Below, one piece after another: positions 17,888 through 26,985 of a DNA stretch of 64,000 nucleotides (within the stretch, counting starts at the first letter, position 1; each line of letters begins with the position of its first letter). Source of the stretch: Bacillus solitudinis (GTDB taxonomy: Bacteria > Bacillota > Bacilli > Bacillales > Bacillaceae_D); contig NZ_KZ454943.1 of assembly GCF_002797395.1 (NCBI RefSeq), positions 3,571,966 to 3,635,965 of the forward strand, in the 5' to 3' direction. The translations under genes and the position numbers were made by a program. Below the pieces are notes generated by a model. It did no database searches. It was not told where the DNA came from and saw only the letters and a program-made list of their open reading frames with translations.

Positions 17888-19564
17888 TTAAATTCGGTAG
17901 GACCAGAGCCTAGCACTTAAGTCCAATAAGAAAACATCATCTGGATTATCAAGATTGCAGCCTGTTAATGTTTCGATTTTACGAAGTCGATAAAGTAATG
18001 ATTGTCGATGTAAATTTAACTCTCTAGCTGTTTGACTAACATTGCTTTTATTTTTGTGATACGTTCTGAAGGTATAGAGCAAGTCAATTTTTCGTTCTTT
18101 TGAGTAATGAAGAAGTGAGACTAATAACGTTTCCGATAGCTCTTTTAGCTCATCGATCTCTGCGATACTTTCTAGGACTCGATCCATTTTTGTATCAGCA
18201 AACAAATAAGGCCCCTCTGCCTCAATTCCAACCCTATTTCTCTTTCGACCGATATCTAAGGCACGTTTGGCTTCCTGATAAGTATCTTGAAATATGTTGT
18301 AACCAAATTGTTTTCCAATCCCCCATGAAATGAGTAATGTAGGGAAGAGAAGGCTAAGCCTTTTTTCTAAAGAGGTTACATAGAATAAGGCGGTTTCCGT
18401 GGACTGATTATGAAGGACCTCAAGAAAAATGATTAGCTCGTTTTGTTGAAAGGTTACCATCGTTTTTAAAGCTAAACCATTTGCTATATTTTCAGCTTCT
18501 TCTTCTAAACAGCGGATTAGATTATTTAACCAATGGTCCTTAGACATCCGATTTTCTTTTTGACTTTCAAATAACTCTGAAAGGTTTTCAGGTGATGCAA
18601 TTAGACCTACATAGGGAAGATTAAGTTGATATCCGAGAGATTTAGATCGCGAAAGAATCGTTTCCCATGAATGAATGTCTCCTTTTGCTAGTGCCCAAAC
18701 AAAGTCATCACGTAAGCGCCATTCCGTTTCGCTTGCAGCATGTTCATGTAAAAAGAAGAGTGCAACTGCTGTTGTAACATGCTCTAGTAACATAATCCAT
18801 TCCACGTATTCTTCTTCATGTAAAGGTTCTTCTCCAAAGCCGCCAACAATTAAATATCCTTGTACTGAACCAGCTGAATGAATAAATAACTGGAGAGCGT
18901 AAGAATTTCCATAACGTACCCACTGTTTTGTTTGGGAGAGATTTCGATAGATTCCGTCCCGCTCAAGTTGAATGTGAAAATATTCAATCCAGCTAGCTTC
19001 CAAAAGTGGAGGGACTTGCTTTGAACTTCCTCGAATAAGTCCTCGTTTATCAGAAATGATGATGGGTCCTCTTACCGATTCAGAAACGTATTGACAAACA
19101 TGTTCTAAAGTTTTCCCCGTTAATATGAAATCTAAAAGAGTTTTTCGAACATTTTCCATTTTTTCAAAGTGTTCTCTTTTTATCTTTTCAATTTTTTCTA
19201 AAACTGTTTGAATTATATCTGAAAAACGAATATGCCAGTCTAATTCGAATAATATAAAGCCCTGTTTTTCTGCAATGTTGATAACTGAGGGGGGGATTGT
19301 TTTGATGAACTTTCCTGTAGCAATTGCAAGTGCAGCTGCACCTGACTCGATAACATCTCTTATAAAGCATTCTAAATCTGTATCCGATGCGCACCCAACA
19401 GCAGTGGAGAGAACTAGTTCATTTTTTCGTACGAATTGTTCGACAGGTGTTTCAATTACCGATACCCATTCAACGGGGCAATGATTCAATTCCAATTGAC
19501 CAGTATGGATCCTGGCATCCTTTAAAATATCGAGATTTTTGATGTCGGCTACAGTTAGAATCAC
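17888..19564 (-). CDS. PucR/CdaR-type transcriptional regulator
   Basis: About 558 residues. The N-terminal PucR-type sensor domain (residues about 1-125) contains VIETPVEQFVRKNELVLST and GFILFELDWHIRFSDIIQTVL. A middle domain with GPIIISDKRGLIRG is followed by a GGDEF-like CdaR segment. The C-terminal helix-turn-helix of the PucR family is clear (NVSQTARELNLHRQSLLYRLRKIE). Such proteins usually activate purine, amino acid or amine catabolic genes in response to the substrate. It is divergent from the five-gene operon starting at 19767, which it probably controls. The GTG at 19564 is seven bases after AGGAGG; the TTG just before it is too close. Confidence 0.88.
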   Translation of the reverse strand: MILTVADIKNLDILKDARIHTGQLELNHCPVEWVSVIETPVEQFVRKNELVLSTAVGCASDTDLECFIRDVIESGAAALAIATGKFIKTIPPSVINIAEKQGFILFELDWHIRFSDIIQTVLEKIEKIKREHFEKMENVRKTLLDFILTGKTLEHVCQYVSESVRGPIIISDKRGLIRGSSKQVPPLLEASWIEYFHIQLERDGIYRNLSQTKQWVRYGNSYALQLFIHSAGSVQGYLIVGGFGEEPLHEEEYVEWIMLLEHVTTAVALFFLHEHAASETEWRLRDDFVWALAKGDIHSWETILSRSKSLGYQLNLPYVGLIASPENLSELFESQKENRMSKDHWLNNLIRCLEEEAENIANGLALKTMVTFQQNELIIFLEVLHNQSTETALFYVTSLEKRLSLLFPTLLISWGIGKQFGYNIFQDTYQEAKRALDIGRKRNRVGIEAEGPYLFADTKMDRVLESIAEIDELKELSETLLVSLLHYSKERKIDLLYTFRTYHKNKSNVSQTARELNLHRQSLLYRLRKIETLTGCNLDNPDDVFLLDLSARLWSYRI

Positions 19565-19766
19565 CAAACCGCCTCCTTTGGAAAGGATTGACTTTTTAGA
19601 TGTCCAGTTACATCTATTTTATAGGTTATCTATTTTTAGAGCAACACTATTCAGAACATTTGTAAAAATTGCACATTAAGCCTTTAAAATTTTCATACAA
19701 AATGGTGAATGAATGTGCAGGATTGTTTGCGTACGATAGAAGTAAGACATAGAAAGGGGTGGCAAC

Positions 19767-20951
19767 ATGACAAACAAGAAGATTGAACAGGCGACAAAGG
19801 CCGTATGGTCAGGAGAAAAAGAGTATTTAGCCCATGGTGCAACTCAAGTACCTGTTGTGCACAGTGTAGCATTTGGGTACGACGATATTGATGAATGGTA
19901 TGAGGTAGCAATAGGTAAACGTAAAGGTCATATATACGGTAGGAATACAAATCCAACAGTTCAAGCATTTGAGGATAAGGTGAGAGAACTTGAAGGGGCT
20001 GAAGCATCGACTAGTTTCTCAACTGGAATGGCTGCTATTTCAAATGCGTTACTAACCGTCTTAAAACCTGGAGATAGAATAGTGTCGATTAAAGATACCT
20101 ATGGCGGAACGAATAAAATATTCTCAGAGTTTCTTCCTAAATTAAATATAGATGTTTCATTAATTGAAACCGGGAACCATGAAGCAATGGAAAGAGAAAT
20201 AAAAAAAGGGTGTAAGCTTGTTTATCTTGAAACACCTACGAATCCAACCGTGAAAATAACGGATATTGCACGAATTGCAAAAGTTGCGAAAGAAGTAAAT
20301 GCTCTTGTTTTCGTTGATAATACGTTTGCTACACCAATTAATCAGAATCCACTTAATCAAGGAGCAGATCTTGTCATTCATAGTGCAACAAAGTTTCTTG
20401 GTGGTCATGCAGATGCCTTAGGTGGCGTTGTCTGTGGTGAAAAGCATCTCGTTAATGCAATGTATCATTACCGAGAAATTAACGGGGCAACACTGGATCC
20501 AATGGCAGCTTATTTGTTACTAAGAGGGATGAAAACATTAAAACTACGGATTGATAAACAACAGGAAAACGCGATGAAGGTTGCTCAATTTCTTGAAAAA
20601 CATGAAAAGGTCGATCGAGTATTTTACCCTGGACTTCCTACACATCACCATCATGATGTGGCGAAGCGACAAATGCGAGGCTTTGGGGGAATGTTAAGTT
20701 TTGCGTTAAAAGGAGAGCTTGATGCCGTGCGTCAATTTTTACCGAAACTTGAGTATGCTCACCGTGCTGCAAACCTGGGATCAGTTGAAACAACAGTTGG
20801 CCCCGCACGAACAACAAGTCATGTCGAGAATACACCAGAAGAGCGAAAAGCATTAGGGATTCCTGAAGGCCTTGTTCGCTACTCTGCTGGAATTGAAGAT
20901 TCAAATGACTTACTTGCTGATTTAGCTCAAGCTTTAGATGCTATTAAGTAG
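19767..20951 (+). CDS. Cystathionine gamma-synthase-like PLP enzyme
   Basis: A 394-residue enzyme of the Cys/Met metabolism PLP family. The PLP Lys lies in HSATKFLGGHADALGG (about residue 211). Other family signatures are YGRNTNPTVQAFEDKV, STGMAAISNALLTVLKPGD, YLETPTNPT and VETTVGPARTTSH. Members perform gamma-replacement or gamma-elimination on O-acyl-homoserine, cystathionine or methionine. The exact reaction cannot be read from sequence. First gene of a compact operon that also encodes homoserine dehydrogenase and a DoeA-like hydrolase, so a four-carbon amino acid (homoserine or diaminobutyrate derivative) is a likely substrate. RBS AAAGGGGTGG precedes the ATG. Confidence 0.88.
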   Translation: MTNKKIEQATKAVWSGEKEYLAHGATQVPVVHSVAFGYDDIDEWYEVAIGKRKGHIYGRNTNPTVQAFEDKVRELEGAEASTSFSTGMAAISNALLTVLKPGDRIVSIKDTYGGTNKIFSEFLPKLNIDVSLIETGNHEAMEREIKKGCKLVYLETPTNPTVKITDIARIAKVAKEVNALVFVDNTFATPINQNPLNQGADLVIHSATKFLGGHADALGGVVCGEKHLVNAMYHYREINGATLDPMAAYLLLRGMKTLKLRIDKQQENAMKVAQFLEKHEKVDRVFYPGLPTHHHHDVAKRQMRGFGGMLSFALKGELDAVRQFLPKLEYAHRAANLGSVETTVGPARTTSHVENTPEERKALGIPEGLVRYSAGIEDSNDLLADLAQALDAIK

Positions 20952-20963
20952 TGGGGTGTTAGC

Positions 20964-22133
20964 ATGATTGGAAGAGAGCTGTCGCGGTGGAGACGTCATC
21001 TACACCATCATCCTGAGTTAAGCTTTCATGAAGTTGAAACGACAAACTATTTGATTGAAGAATTGAAAAAAATGTCTGTTGATATTGTACATGGTCGAAA
21101 TAGGATTGGTTTACCGACAGGAGTGGTAGCTACTGTTGGAGACAAAGTTGGTCCAGTCATTGCTTTAAGAGCAGATATTGATGCGTTACCGATTCAAGAA
21201 CATGCATTACATGATTATAAGTCTTGTTCTCCAAACGTCATGCATGCTTGTGGCCATGACGGTCATGCGGCGATGTTACTCGGGGCCGCAAAGCAGCTTT
21301 CTCTTTTGCATAAGCAAATGCCATTAAAAGGGAAGGTGAAGTTCATTTTTCAACCTGCCGAGGAAACGGAAAACGAGGAAGGAAAAACAGGAGCGCAATA
21401 TTTAATTAATGCAGGTGTTCTTGATGATGTTGACGCTATCTACGCCCTTCACATTGATCCAGAGCAACCAATTGGCACAATCAAATTATGTGAAGGTCTT
21501 GCGATGGCGAATGTCGATACGTTTTCGATCGACATTCGAGGAACAGGTGGGCACGGAGCATACCCGAATCAAACGATTGACCCTATTTGGTTAACGGCAA
21601 TGACTTTGCCCACTCTTTATAGCTTGACGAATAGGCGAGTATCTCCATTAGAGCCTGCGGTGTTAAGTCTTGGGATGATTCAAGGCGGTGCACAAACGAA
21701 TGTGATACCTGATTGTGTAACCATTAAAGGAACGATGCGAACGTATACCGATGAGGCTAGAATCAAGCTTGAAAACGAGTTGCGGACAACGTTACAGATT
21801 GTCACAACATTAGGAGGAGAAGTTGAGTTTACCGTTCATAGAGGTGAGCCTGCCCTATACAACGATATGACAGCAACAACCATTTTACGTGAATCAATTC
21901 AGAAGGCTTATCCAAGTACTATTGTATTAAATGAACGTTATGGTATGGGTGGCGAAGATTTCAGTTACATGACTAGAAAAGTCCCTGGTGCAATGTGTTT
22001 TCTTGGAGCAAAAAAAGAGGGATTAAATGCTTGTCTTCACCAACCAATTTTTGATTTTGATGAGACTATTCTTGAAATCGGGACGGGGATTCTTGTTCAA
22101 GCAGTGTTAACTTCAATTGCTAAAGGAGGGTAA
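20964..22133 (+). CDS. M20D-type amidohydrolase (N-acyl amino acid deacylase)
   Basis: The 389-residue protein has the M20D metal and catalytic motifs in order: ADIDALPIQE, HACGHDGHAAMLLGAA, FQPAEETENEEGKTGA, a dimerisation domain from about residue 175 (GTGGHGAYPNQTIDP), and GMGGEDFSYM near the end. The family removes acyl groups from amino acids (hippurate, N-acetyl-diaminopimelate, N-acetyl-Cys). In this operon a deacetylase for an N-acetyl-diamino acid such as N-acetyl-2,4-diaminobutyrate would make sense, but that is inferred. It starts 12 bases after the PLP enzyme gene. Confidence 0.9.
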   Translation: MIGRELSRWRRHLHHHPELSFHEVETTNYLIEELKKMSVDIVHGRNRIGLPTGVVATVGDKVGPVIALRADIDALPIQEHALHDYKSCSPNVMHACGHDGHAAMLLGAAKQLSLLHKQMPLKGKVKFIFQPAEETENEEGKTGAQYLINAGVLDDVDAIYALHIDPEQPIGTIKLCEGLAMANVDTFSIDIRGTGGHGAYPNQTIDPIWLTAMTLPTLYSLTNRRVSPLEPAVLSLGMIQGGAQTNVIPDCVTIKGTMRTYTDEARIKLENELRTTLQIVTTLGGEVEFTVHRGEPALYNDMTATTILRESIQKAYPSTIVLNERYGMGGEDFSYMTRKVPGAMCFLGAKKEGLNACLHQPIFDFDETILEIGTGILVQAVLTSIAKGG

Positions 22134-22137
22134 TACA

Positions 22138-23181
22138 ATGACTCATAAACTAGCATTACTAGGATTTGGAGGAGTCGGCCAAGGTTTTGTCCAAATATTA
22201 AGAGAGAAACATGAACAATTAAAGGAATTATACGGATGTGATTTTGAAGTCGTATCCATTTCAGATTTGTACAAAGGATCTCTTCATCATTCAGAAGGGT
22301 TAAACCTAGATAAAGTGATGGAGACAATAGATCAAACAGGAAAGCTAGATGATTACCCGGAGGAGCCAGGATTAGTTAGAGGCTGGTCTAGTGAGGAGAC
22401 GATTGGACGGACAAATGCAAAAACTATTGTTGAAATGACGTTCACCGATGTCAAAACAGGACAGCCTGCAATATCGCATTGTCAACTAGCTTTTGATGTA
22501 GGCAAAAATGTGGTCATGACAAACAAAGGGCCAGTTGCGCTCTTGTATAATAATCTAGCAGATCATGCGCGAAGAAAAGGTGTTAGATGGTTGTTTGAAG
22601 GTGCTGTAATGAGCGGAACTCCTGCACTGCGAATGCCTCTCGCTGCGCTCGTAGGGAATGAAATTACATCGATAAAAGGAATTTTAAATGGAACAACGAA
22701 CTATATGCTAACAAAAATGGAAGATGGGGGACTGAGTTATGAAGAGGCACTTAAAGAGGCGCAGGAATTAGGATATGCAGAAGCAGATCCAACGAGCGAT
22801 GTTGAAGGTTATGATGTTATGTATAAAGTGCTCATCTTAGCAGAGGTTGTTTTAGGAATTCCTTTACAACGTGATGAGATTAAAAGGCAAGGAATTTCTG
22901 AAATTACGCTTGAACAAATATCGGAAGCAAAGGCAGAAGGAAAGCGGTGGAAGCTTCTAGGGAAAATTGAACAGAATGGTGGACAGATTCGAGCGTCTGT
23001 TCAACCAGAAAAATTAGATTTATCTGACCCACTTGCGGGTGTAGGCGGTGCAACAAATGCCATCACGTATGAATGTGATTTATCAGGTCCCATTACACTT
23101 GTCGGTGCTGGAGCAGGTATAAAAGAAACAGGGTTTGCTGTACTAATAGACTTAATTCAATTAGAAAGAGGTCAAATTTAG
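22138..23181 (+). CDS. Homoserine dehydrogenase family protein
   Basis: A 347-residue NAD(P)-dependent enzyme interconverting aspartate semialdehyde and homoserine. The Rossmann motif LGFGGVGQGF lies at residues 7-16. The catalytic-domain signature includes ILNGTTNYMLTKMEDGG and EADPTSDVEGYDVMYKVLILA. It lacks the C-terminal ACT domain of biosynthetic feedback-controlled enzymes. The ATG at 22138 follows AAAGGAGGG, four bases after the M20 stop; an upstream ATG at 22117 overlaps that gene. Its place among catabolic-looking genes suggests a role apart from threonine/methionine synthesis. Confidence 0.9.
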   Translation: MTHKLALLGFGGVGQGFVQILREKHEQLKELYGCDFEVVSISDLYKGSLHHSEGLNLDKVMETIDQTGKLDDYPEEPGLVRGWSSEETIGRTNAKTIVEMTFTDVKTGQPAISHCQLAFDVGKNVVMTNKGPVALLYNNLADHARRKGVRWLFEGAVMSGTPALRMPLAALVGNEITSIKGILNGTTNYMLTKMEDGGLSYEEALKEAQELGYAEADPTSDVEGYDVMYKVLILAEVVLGIPLQRDEIKRQGISEITLEQISEAKAEGKRWKLLGKIEQNGGQIRASVQPEKLDLSDPLAGVGGATNAITYECDLSGPITLVGAGAGIKETGFAVLIDLIQLERGQI

Positions 23182-23202
23182 ACGTAAGAGGGGGGAGCGG
23201 TA

Positions 23203-24645
23203 ATGAGCAAGCAAATCGTTAAGGAAAGCATGCTTATTGGTGGAAGTTGGGAAGAAAGAGGAAAAACAATTTCCGTTTATAATCCAGGAACTGGTGAAAT
23301 AATTGCAACCGTTCCTGCTGCTTCAGTAGAGGATGTCTATCTAGCGATTGCAAGAGCAAAAGAAGGAGCAAAAATTTCTGCAAAACTCCCTATACACGAA
23401 CGAATGAGAATTCTTCATAATGCGGCGAACTGGATTGAAGGAAATCATGAACTATATGCGAAGACAATATCACAAGAAGGCAGTAAAACGATTCGAGAAG
23501 CTAGGAAAGAAGTCAATCGGTGTGTTGAAACCTTAAGATTAAGCGCGGAGGAGGCAAGACGTATCGAAGGAGAGACAATACCTTTTTCACAAATGCAAGG
23601 ACATGAACGTAGAATAGGATATGTCTATCGCTTTCCAATTGGTGTCGTTGCAGCGATTACTCCCTTTAATGACCCACTGAATCTTGTTGCTCATAAAATA
23701 GGCCCAGCCATTGCGTCAGGAAATGCGGTTATCGTAAAACCTGCAACGTTGACCCCTTTAAGTGCTATTCGCTTAGCAGAAGCATTTGAACATGCCGGAT
23801 TACCAGACAAAATTCTTTCCGTTATTACTGGATTTGGTCATGAAATATGTGATCCATTAGTAGAGCACAAGGATGTTCGTTTGATTTCCTTTACGGGAGG
23901 CTATGAAACAGGAAAAAGCATCATCAAAAAAGCAGGCGTAAAAAAAGTTGCGATGGAGCTCGGCTCTAACACACCGGCTATCATCCTAAATGATGCAAAT
24001 GTAGAGTTAGCTGTACAATCAACCGTAGCGGGGGCTTTTGGTGTAGCTGGCCAAAATTGTTTAAGTGTTCAACGAATTTATGTACAAGAGCAAATTTATC
24101 CAATGTTTTTAAAGAAGTTTGTTGAACAATCTAGTCACCTTAAGCTTGGCAATAAATCATTAGAAACAACAGATATTGGCCCGATGATTTCGACAAAGGA
24201 AGCAGAACGAGTTGAGCAGTGGATTAAGGAAGCTACTTTAGAAGGGGCAGAAATTTTAACGGGCGGAAATAGGATTGGAACATTCATTGAGCCAACTGTA
24301 CTTATTCGCGTACCTAAAACTTCTAAGATTGCAAATGAGGAAGTGTTTGGTCCAGTTGTAATGATTGAACCAATAAAAACTCTCTCAGAAGGGATTGAAT
24401 CTGCCAATAATGTTCAGTACGGTTTACAAGCGGGAATCTTCACGTCGAATCTTGATAGTGCATTCGAAGCGATTGGGCAGCTTGAAGTCGGTGGAGTCAT
24501 TGTAAATGATTGTGATGTTCGAATTGATGCTATGCCATTTGGTGGAGTGAAGCGTTCCGGTCTAGGTCGTGAAGGAGTTCGTTTTGCAATAGAGGAAATG
24601 ACAGAACAAAAGGTCGTCGCGATTCAATTAAGCAATAATAGCTAG
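23203..24645 (+). CDS. Aldehyde dehydrogenase (possible aspartate-semialdehyde oxidiser)
   Basis: The 480-residue enzyme belongs to the NAD(P)-dependent aldehyde dehydrogenase superfamily. The catalytic Cys is in AGQNCLSVQRI (about residue 286), the general base Glu in MELGSNTPAII, and the cofactor motif is FTGGYETG. The substrate class resembles small-acid semialdehyde dehydrogenases. By analogy with DoeC of ectoine breakdown it could oxidise aspartate semialdehyde to aspartate; lactaldehyde or similar small aldehydes are alternatives. It lies 21 bases after the homoserine dehydrogenase gene, behind AGAGGGGGGAG. Confidence 0.88.
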   Translation: MSKQIVKESMLIGGSWEERGKTISVYNPGTGEIIATVPAASVEDVYLAIARAKEGAKISAKLPIHERMRILHNAANWIEGNHELYAKTISQEGSKTIREARKEVNRCVETLRLSAEEARRIEGETIPFSQMQGHERRIGYVYRFPIGVVAAITPFNDPLNLVAHKIGPAIASGNAVIVKPATLTPLSAIRLAEAFEHAGLPDKILSVITGFGHEICDPLVEHKDVRLISFTGGYETGKSIIKKAGVKKVAMELGSNTPAIILNDANVELAVQSTVAGAFGVAGQNCLSVQRIYVQEQIYPMFLKKFVEQSSHLKLGNKSLETTDIGPMISTKEAERVEQWIKEATLEGAEILTGGNRIGTFIEPTVLIRVPKTSKIANEEVFGPVVMIEPIKTLSEGIESANNVQYGLQAGIFTSNLDSAFEAIGQLEVGGVIVNDCDVRIDAMPFGGVKRSGLGREGVRFAIEEMTEQKVVAIQLSNNS

Positions 24646-24678
24646 AACATTTTATGCTAATAGAAAGAGGGTGAGAAC

Positions 24679-25875
24679 ATGTTTCCGTTAGCTGAATATC
24701 GGACGCGATTACATGAAACAAAAAAAAGAATGGTCGAACTTGGTGTCGATGTGTTATTAATTTCAAATCCATCAAATATGTATTACCTAACAAATTACTC
24801 AGCGTGGAGTTTTTACGTTGTCCAAATGATGGTGGTAACTCTAGAAGATGCACAACCGATATGGATTGGTAGACAAATGGATGCAACAGGAGTGGCCAAA
24901 ACAACATGGCTTGATGAGCAGCATATTATTTCCTACCCTGACTATTATGTCCAATCGAGTGAACGTCATCCAATGGACTTTATTGCGAACATTTTAACTG
25001 AGATTGGTCAAGCACAAAGGCGAATTGGGGTTGAAATGGATGCGCATTATTTTACGGCTAAATGCTATCAGCATCTTTTAATAGGACTTCCAAATGCAAT
25101 TATTAAAGATGCGTCAAGCCTTGTTAATTGGGTACGAATTATTAAATCGGACAACGAAATCGAATATATGAAACGAGCAGGTATTATTGTTGAAAAAGCA
25201 ATGGAGGCCGCTTTTAAAGAAGCAAACGTGGGAATACGTGAAAACGATGTAGCGGCAGCAATATATCATGCGCAAATTAAAGGTACGAAAGAGTATGGTG
25301 GTGATTACACCTCTATTGTTCCAATGATGCCTGCAAATGGTAATACGTCATGTCCCCATTTAACTTGGACTGACGCACCGTATAAAGAAGGAGATTTTTT
25401 AACATTAGAAATTGCTGGAGCCTATAGACGTTATCATACACCGATGGCTCGAACAATGTCGATAGGTAAGGCTCCATATAAAGTCAAGGAGTTAGCCAAA
25501 GTTGTGGAAGAAGGAATTGAAGAAACGTTAGCAATCATCCGTCCAGGAATAGCAGCGGAAGATGTAGAAAGAAAATGGAGTCAAACAATTGCAAAATATG
25601 GACATCATAAAAAGTCTCGACTCGGTTATTCTATTGGACTTAGTTTTCCGCCCGATTGGGGAGAGCATACGGTAAGCTTCCGAGAAGGGAATAAGACAAT
25701 ACTAAGACCAAACATGACGTTTCATTTAATGCCAGGAATTTGGTATGAAGACTATGGGGTTGAGATAACGGAATCTATTCAAGTCACAGAAAAAGGAATA
25801 GAAACATTTACAAACTTTCCAAGAGCATTATTCGAAAAGCCGAGATTTGATGTCATTGATGAACTAAGCTCTTAA
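24679..25875 (+). CDS. Pita-bread hydrolase resembling ectoine hydrolase DoeA/EutD
   Basis: The 398-residue protein has a creatinase N-terminal domain (to about 155) and an M24 pita-bread catalytic domain. Compared from memory with EutD/DoeA, many blocks agree: NYSAWSFYVVQ, IGRQMDATG, YPDYYVQSSERHPMDF, GGDYTSIVPMMP, PHLTWTD, EIAGAYRRYHTPMART and GLSFPPDWGEHTVSF. The paired Asp metal ligands of M24 peptidases are missing (EIAGA and YHTPMART replace the DxG and DxTRT sites). That points to a metal-independent amidine or ring hydrolase like DoeA or creatinase, not an Xaa-Pro peptidase. DoeA opens ectoine to N-acetyl-diaminobutyrate. Last gene of the operon. Confidence 0.75.
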   Translation: MFPLAEYRTRLHETKKRMVELGVDVLLISNPSNMYYLTNYSAWSFYVVQMMVVTLEDAQPIWIGRQMDATGVAKTTWLDEQHIISYPDYYVQSSERHPMDFIANILTEIGQAQRRIGVEMDAHYFTAKCYQHLLIGLPNAIIKDASSLVNWVRIIKSDNEIEYMKRAGIIVEKAMEAAFKEANVGIRENDVAAAIYHAQIKGTKEYGGDYTSIVPMMPANGNTSCPHLTWTDAPYKEGDFLTLEIAGAYRRYHTPMARTMSIGKAPYKVKELAKVVEEGIEETLAIIRPGIAAEDVERKWSQTIAKYGHHKKSRLGYSIGLSFPPDWGEHTVSFREGNKTILRPNMTFHLMPGIWYEDYGVEITESIQVTEKGIETFTNFPRALFEKPRFDVIDELSS

Positions 25876-25940
25876 GAAAGCTATAGAAAAAGTTGAAGCC
25901 CTAAATCAAATGGGGTTTCTGGGGTTAAAAAGGTAATCGT

Positions 25941-25966
25941 AGCCGGGCATTTTTCCCGGCTTTTTG
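25941..25966 (+). terminator. Terminator of the PucR-linked operon
   Basis: AGCCGGG, loop CATTTTT, CCCGGCT, followed by a run of T, 65 bases after the stop of the DoeA-like gene. Confidence 0.8.
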
Positions 25967-26039
25967 TAATGAAGCCGCCCCTGAAATAACGTTTCAATGA
26001 TAAACTAATGAGAGAAGAAAATAGAAAGAAGGAATTAAA

Positions 26040-26963
26040 TTGAAAGAACAATCGCATGTTTGGGTTTATGTTCTTGCTGTTTCGGCGATGGCCATATGGG
26101 GAGTTAACGTCGTGATGTTGAAAGTATTGGTAGAGGCACTACCACCAGCAACAATGACGTCATTTCGAATTATGTTAGCAGGAATAACTATCGTTGTTAT
26201 TGTTCTACTTAATAAGTCATTTACGTCATTAGTCAAGGCAGAATGGATTTATTTACTACTTGGAGCGTTATTTGGTGTAGTTATACATCATTATTTCCTT
26301 GCCCAAGGTTTAACACTTATTAACGCCTCAAATACGGTCTTAATTTTAGCCTTAGTTCCTCTAACAACTTCGATATTAGCAGTACTTTTGTTGGGCGATA
26401 AGCTTACAAAATGGCGTTTATTTGGCGTTGCTTTAGCATTTCTGGGAGTTTTGTTAATACAGGGAGGTTCTGGGTCCTTTTCGATACATAAAGGTGAAAT
26501 ATATATATTTATTGCAATGTTTGCCCAGGCTTTAAGCTTTATTTATATTAAAAAAGCAACGAAGACACTTTCCTCAAAACAAGTAACAGGGATGATGTTA
26601 GTCATTGGCTCATTATCTTTGCTTTTTATCAGTCTCATTCTTGAGCCAAGTGGAATGTCTGAAATGACGTCAGCACCGTTATCGATTTATATCATTTTTT
26701 TTGTTTCATCAATCCTAGCTACTGCAGGAGGTCAATTTGCTCTAAATTATGCAATTGAAAGGATTGGAGCTGGTCAAGCAGCCATTTTCAATAATTTTGT
26801 GCCATTTTTTGGATTGATAAGTGCAGCCATTTTTTTAGGAGAACGCGTTTACTGGTTTCAATTAATTAGTTTCTTTTTTATTGTGGCTGGTGTTTTATTT
26901 GGCACAGGCTTCGTTGAAAGAACCTGGATAAAGCCAGTGTCATTGCAAGGAAAAAGCATGTAG
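26040..26963 (+). CDS. EamA-family transporter
   Basis: The 307-residue protein has ten predicted membrane helices as two EamA (DMT) repeats. Repeat 1 shows WGVNVVMLKVLVEALPPATMTSFR; repeat 2 shows ALSFIYIKKATKTLSSKQVTG and FNNFVPFFGLISAAIFLGE. The family exports amino acids, nucleosides or other metabolites. It follows the PucR-linked operon after a terminator and may export an intermediate of that pathway, or be unrelated. The TTG at 26040 has AAGAAGGA upstream. The stop codon lies inside a terminator stem. Confidence 0.88.
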   Translation: MKEQSHVWVYVLAVSAMAIWGVNVVMLKVLVEALPPATMTSFRIMLAGITIVVIVLLNKSFTSLVKAEWIYLLLGALFGVVIHHYFLAQGLTLINASNTVLILALVPLTTSILAVLLLGDKLTKWRLFGVALAFLGVLLIQGGSGSFSIHKGEIYIFIAMFAQALSFIYIKKATKTLSSKQVTGMMLVIGSLSLLFISLILEPSGMSEMTSAPLSIYIIFFVSSILATAGGQFALNYAIERIGAGQAAIFNNFVPFFGLISAAIFLGERVYWFQLISFFFIVAGVLFGTGFVERTWIKPVSLQGKSM

Positions 26964-26985
26964 CAAAGGCTACATGCTTTTTAGC
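26951..26985. terminator. Bidirectional terminator between eamA-type gene and dapA
   Basis: AAAAAGCATGTAGC, loop, GCTACATGCTTTTT forms a 13-14-bp stem with A and T flanks suitable for both convergent genes. Confidence 0.8.

Noticed and set aside
24679-25875. Plain Xaa-Pro aminopeptidase assignment
   Set aside because: The M24 metal ligands are missing and the conserved blocks fit DoeA/EutD better.
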